From the NCBI GenBank assembly GCA_004562765.1, contig SFRL01000004.1, forward strand, positions 1-64,000: a DNA stretch of 64,000 bases, read 5' to 3'. Origin of the DNA: a bacterium. Lineage in GTDB: Bacteria > Bacillota > Clostridia > Lachnospirales > Lachnospiraceae. Positions 1 to 7,735 of the stretch are shown here, piece by piece. Under the pieces are notes generated by a model. It did no database searches and had not been told where the DNA came from. It worked only from the letters and a program-made list of their open reading frames with translations. The number at the start of each line of letters is the position of its first letter. Within the stretch, counting starts at the first letter, position 1. A program made the position numbers and the translations under genes.

Positions 1-90
1 ATCAGAAATATCAATTAATTTTTCTATTTCCAATGGTAATTTCAGCTGACGAGTAGTATAATTACCATTGGTATCTTTGATTAGTCGCAT
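1..90 (-). CDS. Possible 5' end of an unidentified gene running off the window
   Basis: From an ATG at 88-90 the minus strand is open for 30 codons to the window edge, beginning MRLIKDTNGNYTTRQLK. The residue mix looks protein-like. An in-frame TAA lies 3 codons upstream of the ATG, so this would be the true N-terminus. No good Shine-Dalgarno sequence precedes it, and it lies just past the terminator of the TetR gene. I do not recognise the family. It could be chance. Confidence 0.2.
   Translation of the reverse strand, partial: MRLIKDTNGNYTTRQLKLPLEIEKLIDISD
30..71. repeat. 11-bp perfect inverted repeat
   Basis: CCAATGGTAAT at 30-40 and ATTACCATTGG at 61-71 are exact reverse complements separated by 20 bases. 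They fall inside the possible partial ORF at the window edge. They could be a regulatory dyad or the end of an element lying mostly outside the window; nothing here decides. Confidence 0.35.
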
Positions 91-101
91 AATTAATTAC
101 C

Positions 102-138
102 AAAAAATCGCTGAAGTCTCACGACCTCAGCGATTTTT
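102..138 (-). terminator. Rho-independent terminator after the TetR-family gene
   Basis: AAAAATCGCTGA (103-114) pairs with TCAGCGATTTTT (127-138) around a 12-base loop. Read on the minus strand, the stem is followed by a run of T. It lies 32 bases beyond the stop of the regulator gene. The A/T flanks would let it work in both directions. Confidence 0.8.
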
Positions 139-169
139 CTTTAGGGGAGTTTTTTTACAGCCCCTTTTA

Positions 170-745
170 CTATCCTACAAGTCGCGACTGTGTCGTCGGC
201 AAATCCAGCGTATGAAGCATCGGTTTTGTATCGATCAGTGCGAGCAGACTGTGCACCTCATTGCTCAGCTCTTTGTCTGTTTTATGCTTTCTGTGATAAA
301 CATAATCCATCAGGTAATAGCAGTACGAGGTCGTCATGAAATGTACGCAGAAATTCAGTTCCTCTGCGGTGCATGCTCTGTTATATCGGAGCAGGATCGT
401 CCGCATCTGCTCCTCCACCGGCACAGAGACCATCGGAAGCATCTTGGGCCACTCGATCTCATTTACCACTCGTTCAAAGAAGAGTCGTTCCTCATCCAGC
501 ACATGAAACAGATGTAAGGTCCACTCCTCCATTGTCTGATTTTCCTCAGCCACAATGTGATTTGCGAAATCATAGCGCACGATCCATTCCAACACGTCAT
601 AAATGTCCTTGAAGTGATAGTAAAAGCTCTGACGACTCATATTTGTGCCATCCATAATATCCTGGATCGTGATCTTACGAATCTCTTTTTTTCTCATCAA
701 ATGTTTCACACAATCAGCTATTTTTCGTTTTGTTGTATAACACAT
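170..745 (-). CDS. TetR-family regulator, DhaS-like
   Basis: A 191-residue TetR-type regulator. The start at 743-745 (MCYTTKRKI) is chosen because GGGGAGG sits just upstream; longer readings lack a ribosome site. Residues 1-55 form the helix-turn-helix, with the recognition helix around MSRQSFYYHF. The rest is an all-helical ligand or partner domain. DhaS of Lactococcus is a TetR-fold activator of dihydroxyacetone kinase operons that uses a DhaL-type subunit as coactivator, and this gene lies beside glpP and dhaKLM, so a role in sensing dihydroxyacetone or glycerol is likely. That role rests on context and general resemblance. Other TetR functions cannot be excluded. Confidence 0.75.
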   Translation of the reverse strand: MCYTTKRKIADCVKHLMRKKEIRKITIQDIMDGTNMSRQSFYYHFKDIYDVLEWIVRYDFANHIVAEENQTMEEWTLHLFHVLDEERLFFERVVNEIEWPKMLPMVSVPVEEQMRTILLRYNRACTAEELNFCVHFMTTSYCYYLMDYVYHRKHKTDKELSNEVHSLLALIDTKPMLHTLDLPTTQSRLVG

Positions 746-776
746 ACCACTTTTACCTCCCCTTAATTCACATGTG

Positions 777-818
777 ATGTAATTATTCAGACCCTTTCTT
801 GGCTCTGAATAGTTACAT
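777..818. promoter_or_regulatory. 15-bp inverted repeat between glpP and the TetR gene
   Basis: ATGTAATTATTCAGA (777-791) and TCTGAATAGTTACAT (804-818) pair with one mismatch around a 12-base spacer. The right arm contains the glpP stop codon. There is no T-run after the stem on the minus strand, so a classical terminator is unlikely. It lies 32 bases upstream of the TetR start, where an autoregulatory operator would sit, though an RNA hairpin is also possible. Confidence 0.5.
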
Positions 819-1379
819 ATTCCATACATCCTCGTTCGTTGTTGAAATTGCGATCGCGCCTGCATCCAGCGCCTGTATCACATCTTCTTTATCTGCGATC
901 AAGCCGCCGGCAATAATAGGCACCCCCAGTTCCTTTTTCATCCTTGAAATGATCTTCGGCATCAGTCCCGGAAGGATCTCCACAATATCCGCGTAATCTC
1001 CGATATGACGGTTCAGGTTGGACAACGCTTTGGAATCGATCACGAATATACGGTAAATCGTACTCAGATTCAGCTGCTTGCCGCGCCTGATCTGATCGTA
1101 TCTTGTGGATATAATGCCGTCTGCCCTGGTATATTTTGCAATAAAATCTACGGCTTCCTCTCTTGCACTCAGCCCTGAGATCAGGTCCATATGTACCATG
1201 ACCTGCTTTCCTGCCTCCTTGAGCTGTTCCGTAATCCCGGCAATCGTTGCCACCTCGCCATAAAGCACGAACACAACCATTTCGTCATGCAGCTTCAGGC
1301 AGGCTTCAAGCCCCTCCTTGTCCTTGATCGCCATAATGATCGGATTGTCTGATAATGCATCGTATAATTGCTGTTTCAT
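813..1379 (-). CDS. glpP: Glycerol-3-phosphate-responsive antiterminator GlpP
   Basis: A 188-residue protein of the GlpP family (TIM-barrel fold). In Firmicutes GlpP binds glycerol-3-phosphate and the leader RNA of glp genes to prevent termination. Typical segments are MAIKDKEGLEACL near the N-terminus, MVHMDLISGLS in the middle, and the C-terminal VPIIAGGLI with ALDAGAIAISTT, which form the phosphate-binding part of the barrel. Two ATGs lie in tandem (1380-1382 and 1377-1379); AAGGGGG is better spaced for the second. No glpF, glpK or glpD lies in this window, so its RNA target is elsewhere or is the neighbouring dha operon. Confidence 0.9.
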   Translation of the reverse strand: MKQQLYDALSDNPIIMAIKDKEGLEACLKLHDEMVVFVLYGEVATIAGITEQLKEAGKQVMVHMDLISGLSAREEAVDFIAKYTRADGIISTRYDQIRRGKQLNLSTIYRIFVIDSKALSNLNRHIGDYADIVEILPGLMPKIISRMKKELGVPIIAGGLIADKEDVIQALDAGAIAISTTNEDVWNM

Positions 1380-1524
1380 CATGTCCCCCTTAAAATATAC
1401 TGCAGGCAGTCCACTTTCATTCCGGTTTCTACGAAAAGAATAAAAAAAGAACGTAAACGAATATATAGCATTTCTGCTATCCGTCACGCCCTGCTCTATT
1501 CTCTCGGCTCACATATGTTTTCTA

Positions 1525-1553
1525 TATATAGTATTCTAGCGTTCAAACGTCAA
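1525..1553 (-). promoter_or_regulatory. Sigma-70-type promoter for glpP
   Basis: On the minus strand TTGACG (1548-1553) and TATATA (1525-1530) are separated by 17 bases. A leader of about 140 bases follows before glpP, including a small hairpin, ATAGCA/TGCTAT, near 1466-1479. Confidence 0.55.
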
Positions 1554-1639
1554 AAAAACAACCCCCATTTACAATTTTCGACAAATTATCAAATTTTGAA
1601 TCCGTTTTTTTGTGCAACATTTATAATTGATATTTTTAA

Positions 1640-1681
1640 GAAAAAAGAGGACTGTGCATCTGCCTGCACAATCCTCTTTTT
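1640..1681 (-). terminator. Terminator of the dha operon
   Basis: GAGGACTGTGCA (1648-1659) and TGCACAATCCTC (1665-1676) form a stem with one bulge, flanked by A and T runs on either side. It lies just after the dhaM stop on the minus strand. Apart from this hairpin and the glpP promoter, the 318-base gap between dhaM and glpP holds nothing I recognise. Confidence 0.85.
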
Positions 1682-1697
1682 CGTCTTCTTTAAACCT

Positions 1698-2078
1698 TCA
1701 GAACTTTGCAGTCTGTTTTGTCTCCTCTATCTCTTCCAGGATCGTCGCGAGATCACTGCCGCACATTGCGCTGACAGATGCAGCAACTGCACTCTCTACG
1801 ATCGGTGCGTCTACCATGCGCACCTTCTCGCTGTCGTACTCCTCCAGCACCATCTCCGTCGTCATAACTGCGCTTCCCATATCCATGAGGATGATCACAC
1901 CGTCATCCGAGTACACTTCATCAATGGCCGCCTTGATCCTGTCATAGCTTGTTCCGAACGATCCGTCCTCCAACCCTCCGGCTGCAGCGATCATCGCACC
2001 ATCTGCCATCATTTTTGTAAGGTCAACGATACTCGTCGCCAGCTTCTCGCTGTGAGAAACGATTACGATTCCTACCAT
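1698..2078 (-). CDS. dhaM: PTS-dependent dihydroxyacetone kinase, phosphotransferase subunit DhaM
   Basis: A 126-residue single-domain DhaM with the EIIA-mannose fold. Start MVGIVIVSHS is preceded by AAAGGGGG; a longer in-frame start ten codons upstream has no ribosome site. The phosphorylated histidine is His9 in VSHS. DhaM takes phosphate from HPr and re-phosphorylates ADP bound to DhaL. As usual in Gram-positives it has only the EIIA part, without the HPr and EI-like domains of the E. coli protein. Gene order is dhaK-dhaL-dhaM with short gaps. Confidence 0.93.
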   Translation of the reverse strand: MVGIVIVSHSEKLATSIVDLTKMMADGAMIAAAGGLEDGSFGTSYDRIKAAIDEVYSDDGVIILMDMGSAVMTTEMVLEEYDSEKVRMVDAPIVESAVAASVSAMCGSDLATILEEIEETKQTAKF

Positions 2079-2091
2079 ATCAGCGCCCCCT

Positions 2092-2715
2092 TTAATATGC
2101 CTTCGCAATTTCCTTCAGCATCAGCGTGAAGGAGGTCGCTCCGGGATCCTGATGTCCGACACTGCGTTCGCCGAGATAACTTGCACGTCCCTTGGTTGCC
2201 ACCATCGGTTTGGTTGCTTCCACACCTGCCTCTGCAGCCTGTACACCGGCTTCCAGCACCTGCTTTACATCTGCTCCGGCAGCCTGCTGCTCTTTCATTG
2301 CATCCAGCGCAGGAACCATCGCATCCAGCATCGTCTTTTCTCCGGTGGTGGACTTTCCGCGCGCCTTTACACCCTCGATTCCTACTTCCAGCGCATCGAG
2401 GAAATCAGCCATATCGATCTCATTCTTGGCACCGATCGTCATACCTGCCTTCATAAAGGCTGTTCCGTATAAGGGGCCTGAGCTGCCGCCAACCTTTGAC
2501 ACAAGTGTCATACCGACTGTCTTTAACATATTGCCAATATCCTTCTGCTCAAGACTTTCTGCCTGCTTTTCCACCTCAGCAAAGCCTCTTGCCATATTAA
2601 TTCCGTGGTCGCCGTCTCCGATCACATTATCGAGATCTGTCAGAAACTCCTTATTCTCCTCCAACACCTTTGCCATGTCAAGAAGGATCTCAACCACTTT
2701 CTTCTGGTCTGTCAT
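2092..2715 (-). CDS. dhaL: Dihydroxyacetone kinase ADP-binding subunit DhaL
   Basis: A 207-residue all-helical DhaL. The Mg-ADP site is visible as IGDGDHG near residues 32-38, with further binding in KVGGSSGPLYG and GYLGERSVGHQDPGA-like segments at the C-terminus (here SYLGERSVGHQDPGATS). DhaL-ATP transfers phosphate to dihydroxyacetone held covalently on DhaK. The gene is intact and in operon with dhaM (13-base gap). Because the upstream dhaK is broken, this subunit needs a DhaK from elsewhere to act catalytically; DhaL can also act as a coactivator of DhaS-type regulators. Confidence 0.93.
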   Translation of the reverse strand: MTDQKKVVEILLDMAKVLEENKEFLTDLDNVIGDGDHGINMARGFAEVEKQAESLEQKDIGNMLKTVGMTLVSKVGGSSGPLYGTAFMKAGMTIGAKNEIDMADFLDALEVGIEGVKARGKSTTGEKTMLDAMVPALDAMKEQQAAGADVKQVLEAGVQAAEAGVEATKPMVATKGRASYLGERSVGHQDPGATSFTLMLKEIAKAY

Positions 2716-2765
2716 ATTCCGGTCACTCCTTTATGCAATATCTCCTGTGTATCTTCAAAGATACC

Positions 2766-3708
2766 TTATGCCTTCATCGCAGGCGTATCTGCCTTTGCAG
2801 CCAACAGTTCCTTCAGCTGGTCATCCAGCTTCAGAACTGAAATTGAGAAGCCTGCCATATCGATAGAAGTCATATACTCGCCCACAAATGTCTGTACGAC
2901 CTTTATTCCTTTTTCCGCCAGCACATCTGCAACACGGTTATTGATGATATAAAGCTCCATCAGAGGTGTAGAACCTGAACCGTTGACCATAACTGCTACC
3001 TCACTGCCACTGTAATCAATGTCAGCCAGGATCTTCTCTAACAGATGATCCGTGATATCATTTGCAGTCATCATCTTCTCGCGATGGGTTCCCGGCTCAC
3101 CATGGATACCGATACCAACCTCCATCTCATCCTCTGCCAGCTCAAAACCGGGCTTGCCGCTTGCGGGGATCGTACTCGGAAGTGTTGCTGCGCCCATGGT
3201 ACGCACATTGTCGATCACCTTCTGGGCAACTGCCTGAACCTCATCAAGGCTTGCTCCGGTCTCTGCCAGCGCGCCTGCGATCTTATGTACAAAAACGGTT
3301 CCTGCCACACCACGGCGACCAACCGTATATAAGCTGTCTTTTACTGCCACATCATCATTGACAACAACCTGCTTGACATTGATGCCTTCCATCTCTGCCA
3401 TCTCTGCTGCCATCTCAAAGTTCATAACATCTCCGGTATAGTTCTTGATAACCATCAGAACACCTGCGTCGGTCGCGATCGCCTTAATACCCTCTAAGAT
3501 CGCGTCAGATGCCGGTGAAGTATAAACAGCACCTGCCACTGCCGCATCCAGCATACCTTCCCCAACGTATCCTGCATGTGCCGGCTCATGTCCCGCGGAC
3601 AACAACATTATGTCCATCAATCTTTTTCAGGTACTGCGGATAAGCCTTTATCAAGCCCTGAATCATCTCATCTTCCACTGTTTCTACGCTGTTGATCAGT
3701 TTTTTCAT
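2766..3708 (-). pseudogene. dhaK: dhaK, broken by an internal out-of-frame deletion
   Basis: The start at 3706-3708 has a strong ribosome site (GGTGGAGGT) and gives MKKLINSVETVEDEMIQG, the normal DhaK N-terminus. After Arg38 (NVVVR) the frame runs into TGA at 3586-3588. The rest of DhaK (from GHEPAHAGYVG to the C-terminus ending TPAMKA, stop at 2766) continues in another frame. At the junction, near 3594, about 17 codons expected in DhaK are missing, including the glycine-rich SGGGS loop before the catalytic His of GHEP; about 50 nt are lost. Downstream motifs are intact: NYTGD, DDVAVKDS, GRRGVAGT and the substrate-histidine segment GIGIHGEPG. An internal ATG (3618-3620) opens the downstream frame, but its product would lack the N-terminal fold. 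Confidence 0.88.
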
Positions 3709-3764
3709 TGTAAAATACCTCCACCCATAGATTTATATAATTTGTAAAAATACCCTACATGTAT

Positions 3765-3793
3765 ATCTTAGCACGGGCGGAGACAGTATTCAA
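3765..3793 (-). promoter_or_regulatory. Probable dha operon promoter
   Basis: Minus-strand TTGAAT (3788-3793) and TAAGAT (3765-3770) with a 17-base spacer, about 57 bases before the dhaK start. Confidence 0.5.
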
Positions 3794-3826
3794 ATTGAAT
3801 TTTGTGCGTTTTTTACAAAATCAGAA

Positions 3827-3884
3827 ATGTGTAAGATTCAGAGCTAAGGCAATTTACACAAAATCCAGATGTCATCTTACACAT
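3827..3884. promoter_or_regulatory. 11-bp inverted repeat upstream of the dha promoter
   Basis: ATGTGTAAGAT (3827-3837) and ATCTTACACAT (3874-3884) are exact reverse complements 36 bases apart. They lie just upstream of the dha -35 hexamer and beside the stop of the ATPase gene. The position suits an activator or repressor site, for example for the TetR/DhaS-like protein. The assignment is inference. Confidence 0.45.
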
Positions 3885-3886
3885 GA

Positions 3887-5596
3887 TCACAACAGCTTCC
3901 GATACCGGTTCAGGCACGCAAACAGTTCCTCACGCCTGGGCATCGCAAGATTGCCCGGAAGATCGGTGCTCTGCCCCCGCTTTTCAAGAAGCGCCGCAAA
4001 TCCGTCCTCCTCCATCCTTGCATACAACCGACCCACCAGTTCCTGCAGGGTATGCTTCCCGTCAAAGCCTCGCTCCTCCATATACTTCATCACCAGCCCC
4101 AGCGTCTGGAGCTGTCCGTTATCCACCAGTTGTTCCACATAGCGCAGATCGATGATCTCCTGTCCGATGGAAACAGACTCACGCCCCTGGGTCTTGCACT
4201 TGATGCGTCCCTTATAGTACACATCCGAATGTTTATCCGGTCGTCTGTCGAAGCAGGGGCGCTCTTTTTTCTGCGGTGCCTGTGCCACAGCCGGATAGTC
4301 GGCAGCCAGCTTCTTCGCGTAGGAAGTGATATCGCAGGGCAGATAGCTGTCCATCTGGATGATCGTATCCGCCACATCAATGTAGGCTCCGCAGCTTCCG
4401 GCAACAAGGATCGTCGAGATACCGTAGCTCTCCTTCAGTTCCCGCACACGCTCGATGTACGGTGTGATCGGCTCCTTATCATGTGCGATCACCCGCTGCA
4501 TCAGCTCATCCCGGATCATGAAATTCGTCGCGCTCGTATCCTCATCGATGAGCAGCGCGGAGGCTCCTGCCTCGATGGCCTCCACAACATTCGACGCCTG
4601 CGAGGTGCTGCCACTGGCATCCTCACTGTCAAAGCATACCGTGGATTTTTTGTTTGGCAGATCACCAATAAACATGGAAATGTCCGTGTGCCAGATACTT
4701 CTTCCATCCTCTGCACGTATTTTCACCGCATCTGCATCCGTCAGCACATATTCTCTGCCATCTCCCGCAATATGCGCGTAGACACCACGCTCCAGTGCTT
4801 TTAACAAGGTGGACTTCCCGTGATAGCCGCCGCCCACGAGCAGCGTGATACCACGCCGTATTCCCATTCCGTCAATTGTGCGCCCGCCATTCAGTTGCAA
4901 TATCACACGCAGCGAGTCAGGCGATTGAAACCGCACGGCCTGCTTCATCGGTTTGTCCGATACACCCGATGCACGGGGTAATACAGCGCCATCTGCCACA
5001 AACGCCAGTAAGCCCTGCTCCTTCATCTGCCTGCGCAAAAATGCCTGATCCGCAGCCAGGCTCACCGCCGCCTGCGCTTCCCCCGCATCTATATTCCGGT
5101 ACAAAAACGACTGCTCCACACACTGCGGCAGATACTGATATAAGATCTTGATCAGTTCTCTCGCGTTGATCGTGCGCCCGTTCGCCGGAAATCCCACCTC
5201 AAAGCGGGCGATCAGCGTTCCGTCACTGCCAAGCTCCAGCGCGCTGCGCGAAAGCACCTCCTGTCCCGGACGCATCACCGCGATCACACCGCTCTTTCCC
5301 GAGCCTTTTGCCTGAAAAGAAAACTTCCCCGCTCTCGCATAAAAACGGCGCAGCAGATGATCCTCCAATGCGGTTTTCTTTTCCCTTGTATCATACAATG
5401 CCGCCGGGATACCCGTCACACTCGCAGCCACCTCCACATGCAGTCTGGAGGGCGCTGCAAAGGGATCTCCCTGCACATGATCAATACCCAGAATATAATT
5501 TTCAAAACGCCATACACCGGCAGTCTCCTTATACGCCGGGTATCCGCGGTGATCGATCGTCTCCAATAAATTTCTCAAATCCTTTGCCGATTTCAT
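3887..5596 (-). CDS. ABC-class P-loop ATPase, COG3044 type
   Basis: A 569-residue soluble protein of the predicted ABC-class ATPase family (COG3044). An N-terminal domain of about 230 residues precedes the nucleotide site: Walker A GGGYHGKST near 252-260 and a Walker B-like ALLIDEDTSATNF near 346-358. No membrane segments are present, so it is not a transporter subunit by itself. The start ATG overlaps the stop of the GH42 gene (ATGA, 5593-5596), so translation is coupled. The cellular role of the family is poorly known; nucleic-acid-related functions have been suggested from its fold. Confidence 0.85.
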   Translation of the reverse strand: MKSAKDLRNLLETIDHRGYPAYKETAGVWRFENYILGIDHVQGDPFAAPSRLHVEVAASVTGIPAALYDTREKKTALEDHLLRRFYARAGKFSFQAKGSGKSGVIAVMRPGQEVLSRSALELGSDGTLIARFEVGFPANGRTINARELIKILYQYLPQCVEQSFLYRNIDAGEAQAAVSLAADQAFLRRQMKEQGLLAFVADGAVLPRASGVSDKPMKQAVRFQSPDSLRVILQLNGGRTIDGMGIRRGITLLVGGGYHGKSTLLKALERGVYAHIAGDGREYVLTDADAVKIRAEDGRSIWHTDISMFIGDLPNKKSTVCFDSEDASGSTSQASNVVEAIEAGASALLIDEDTSATNFMIRDELMQRVIAHDKEPITPYIERVRELKESYGISTILVAGSCGAYIDVADTIIQMDSYLPCDITSYAKKLAADYPAVAQAPQKKERPCFDRRPDKHSDVYYKGRIKCKTQGRESVSIGQEIIDLRYVEQLVDNGQLQTLGLVMKYMEERGFDGKHTLQELVGRLYARMEEDGFAALLEKRGQSTDLPGNLAMPRREELFACLNRYRKLL

Positions 5597-7665
5597 TTTC
5601 TATTTACTCCTTCCACAATACACAGGTCCCAAGCCCCCACCGTATGTGTCTGGCCGGACTCCAACCGTTTGCCGCTGATCACTTCCGTGCCATCTGCTCC
5701 GTCATAGACAAATGAACGTTCTTCACCGGAATAATTCAGATAATAAGTGATCTGTTTTCCCAGATCATTCGTTCCTGTTCTCCGGATGAGCGGGTACTGC
5801 TCCTGCGGGATCTCGATCTGTGCGTCGCGCAAAGCTTCCTGCAATACCATCCACCGCGTATCCGCATCACAACCACAGCCGATATAATATCCCATACCTT
5901 CTCCAAAGTGATTCCTCGTCACAGCAGCATAATCCTTCCAGTATGCATGTGCATAATCCAAGAGCACCTCCGCCATATCCGCCTCAAGCAGCTCCATAAA
6001 GATCTCCGCCTGCGGCAGATCAGTGCCCTCACCTGTTACGCTGCATGCTCCCGTATCCGACAAGGCACCTTCTGTCAGAAGTCTGCCGCGAAGTCCCACC
6101 TGCTTGGGGAAAGTAAACTCATGATAATGCACACCGAACACATCCGTCAGTCCATGGGGCTGCAAATCGTGGTATACTTTCACATACTCGTTGGCAAATC
6201 CTGTTTTATATGTGGCCACAAGCACGCCTCCTGCATTTGCATAATCGCGCAATTTACCGAGAAGCTCCCCGGAAGCTGCATAAAGCGCCGGAGTGATCAC
6301 CATTCGGTACGCCGACAGTTCTTCTGCAGTCACATCCGGAAACAAGAAGTCACACTCGATATTGTGATCATAGAGCACGTCGTAGATCCGCCGCACCACA
6401 TCATTATAGGTCGTCTCGCCATTGTCAGCAGCAGTGGCTTCGATGCCGAACCAGTTCAGCGCACTCAACGCTTCATTGCTCACCAGGATCGCTGCCTGGT
6501 TTTGTTTTTTCAGATTAACCAGATGCGGACTCAAACGCTCAAATTCATGTCCGACCACACAGGCCTCCCGATATACGGCATTCTCCGCAAAGTCATGGCT
6601 GAGCACACCTTTCCAGTATGTCTCAAAGGAATTATGGATGGAATGCCAATGCCAGTACTCCACGCCGTTTGCGCCGGATGCCAGATGTGAAAAGGCCTGC
6701 AGGCGAAGCTGCCCCGGATAGGGCGTCCAGCCGGGAAATCCCTGCGCTTCCGTCTCCAGAATGAGATAGTTATCCTGTTTCAGGCTGCGGATCAGATCCC
6801 CGCCAAAGGCGATCTCCCTGCCCGTCAGTTCATCCTGCGTCTTATGGTAAATATCACAGCCGGCGATCGTCAATTGTTTTGCAACCTCCTTGTGATCCAC
6901 CTCCGGCTGCACACCATAGGAATAGCCGCGCCACTCAAAGTCCAGATTGTGTGTAATGAACTGATCCTCACGCTTGTATTCCTTCACGATATCCGCCTGC
7001 CATGCGAGAAATTTCGTCACGAGGCTGCGCTGGAATTTTTCAAACTCCGCACCCAGGCTGCCATTGATCGTTCCACGCACATCCGGAAAATCCTCCCACG
7101 CATTGATGCGATTGCTCCAGTAATCCAGCCCGAACTGCGCATTCATTGCATCAAGGTCATCATGAAACTTCTGCCGCAGATACTGTACAAAGTCCGCCTG
7201 CACATTTTTTCCGGCAGTCCCGTAATATTTTGTCTCATTGTCCAACTGAAAACCGATCACACAGCTTCTGTGGGCGGATATCTCCAGCAGCTTTCGGATC
7301 ACACGCTCACTGTAACGCAGATAATCCGGGTTCGTGATATCCATATTCTGACGATGCCCGTACATCGCCTGCCCCTGCTTTGTCACAGCCAGAACATCCG
7401 GATATTTTTTTACCAGCCATGTGGGCACCGCATATGTAGGCGTTCCGATGATCACCGAAATACCAGCCTGCTCGCACGCATCCAGCACCCGTGTCACATG
7501 AGAAAAATCAAACACGCCCTCCTGCGGCTCACAGGTGCTCCAGGTTGACTCCGCAATGCGGACCACATTCATGCCCGCTTTTTTCCACATTTTCACATCC
7601 TTGTCCAGGCGCTCGCAGGGCATATATTCATCGTAATAAGCTGCACCATACAATAATTTTTCCAT
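5593..7665 (-). CDS. Beta-galactosidase, glycoside hydrolase family 42
   Basis: A 690-residue GH42 enzyme cleaving terminal beta-galactosides, with no signal peptide and so cytoplasmic. The start at 7663-7665 (MEKLLYGAAYY) is chosen because GGAGGAG sits 9 bases upstream; the ORF could extend 8 codons further but the ribosome site would then be inside it. The acid/base Glu lies in FQLDNE (about residue 144) and the nucleophile Glu in LETEAQG (about 306). The C-terminal third is the trimerisation and beta domain. It is coupled to the COG3044 ATPase downstream and 70 bases after a MATE gene. No sugar transporter is adjacent, so the natural substrate is not evident. Confidence 0.92.
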   Translation of the reverse strand: MEKLLYGAAYYDEYMPCERLDKDVKMWKKAGMNVVRIAESTWSTCEPQEGVFDFSHVTRVLDACEQAGISVIIGTPTYAVPTWLVKKYPDVLAVTKQGQAMYGHRQNMDITNPDYLRYSERVIRKLLEISAHRSCVIGFQLDNETKYYGTAGKNVQADFVQYLRQKFHDDLDAMNAQFGLDYWSNRINAWEDFPDVRGTINGSLGAEFEKFQRSLVTKFLAWQADIVKEYKREDQFITHNLDFEWRGYSYGVQPEVDHKEVAKQLTIAGCDIYHKTQDELTGREIAFGGDLIRSLKQDNYLILETEAQGFPGWTPYPGQLRLQAFSHLASGANGVEYWHWHSIHNSFETYWKGVLSHDFAENAVYREACVVGHEFERLSPHLVNLKKQNQAAILVSNEALSALNWFGIEATAADNGETTYNDVVRRIYDVLYDHNIECDFLFPDVTAEELSAYRMVITPALYAASGELLGKLRDYANAGGVLVATYKTGFANEYVKVYHDLQPHGLTDVFGVHYHEFTFPKQVGLRGRLLTEGALSDTGACSVTGEGTDLPQAEIFMELLEADMAEVLLDYAHAYWKDYAAVTRNHFGEGMGYYIGCGCDADTRWMVLQEALRDAQIEIPQEQYPLIRRTGTNDLGKQITYYLNYSGEERSFVYDGADGTEVISGKRLESGQTHTVGAWDLCIVEGVNRK

Positions 7666-7735
7666 TTTTTCGTACTCCTCCATCATCAATAATTTCTAAG
7701 ACCAACCGGTCTTTCCGTCTTATATTTCAGATATC

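Noticed and set aside
2192..2866. Plus-strand ORF of 224 codons opposite dhaL/dhaK
   Set aside because: It is antisense to well-conserved dha genes, has no ribosome site and has shadow-type composition.
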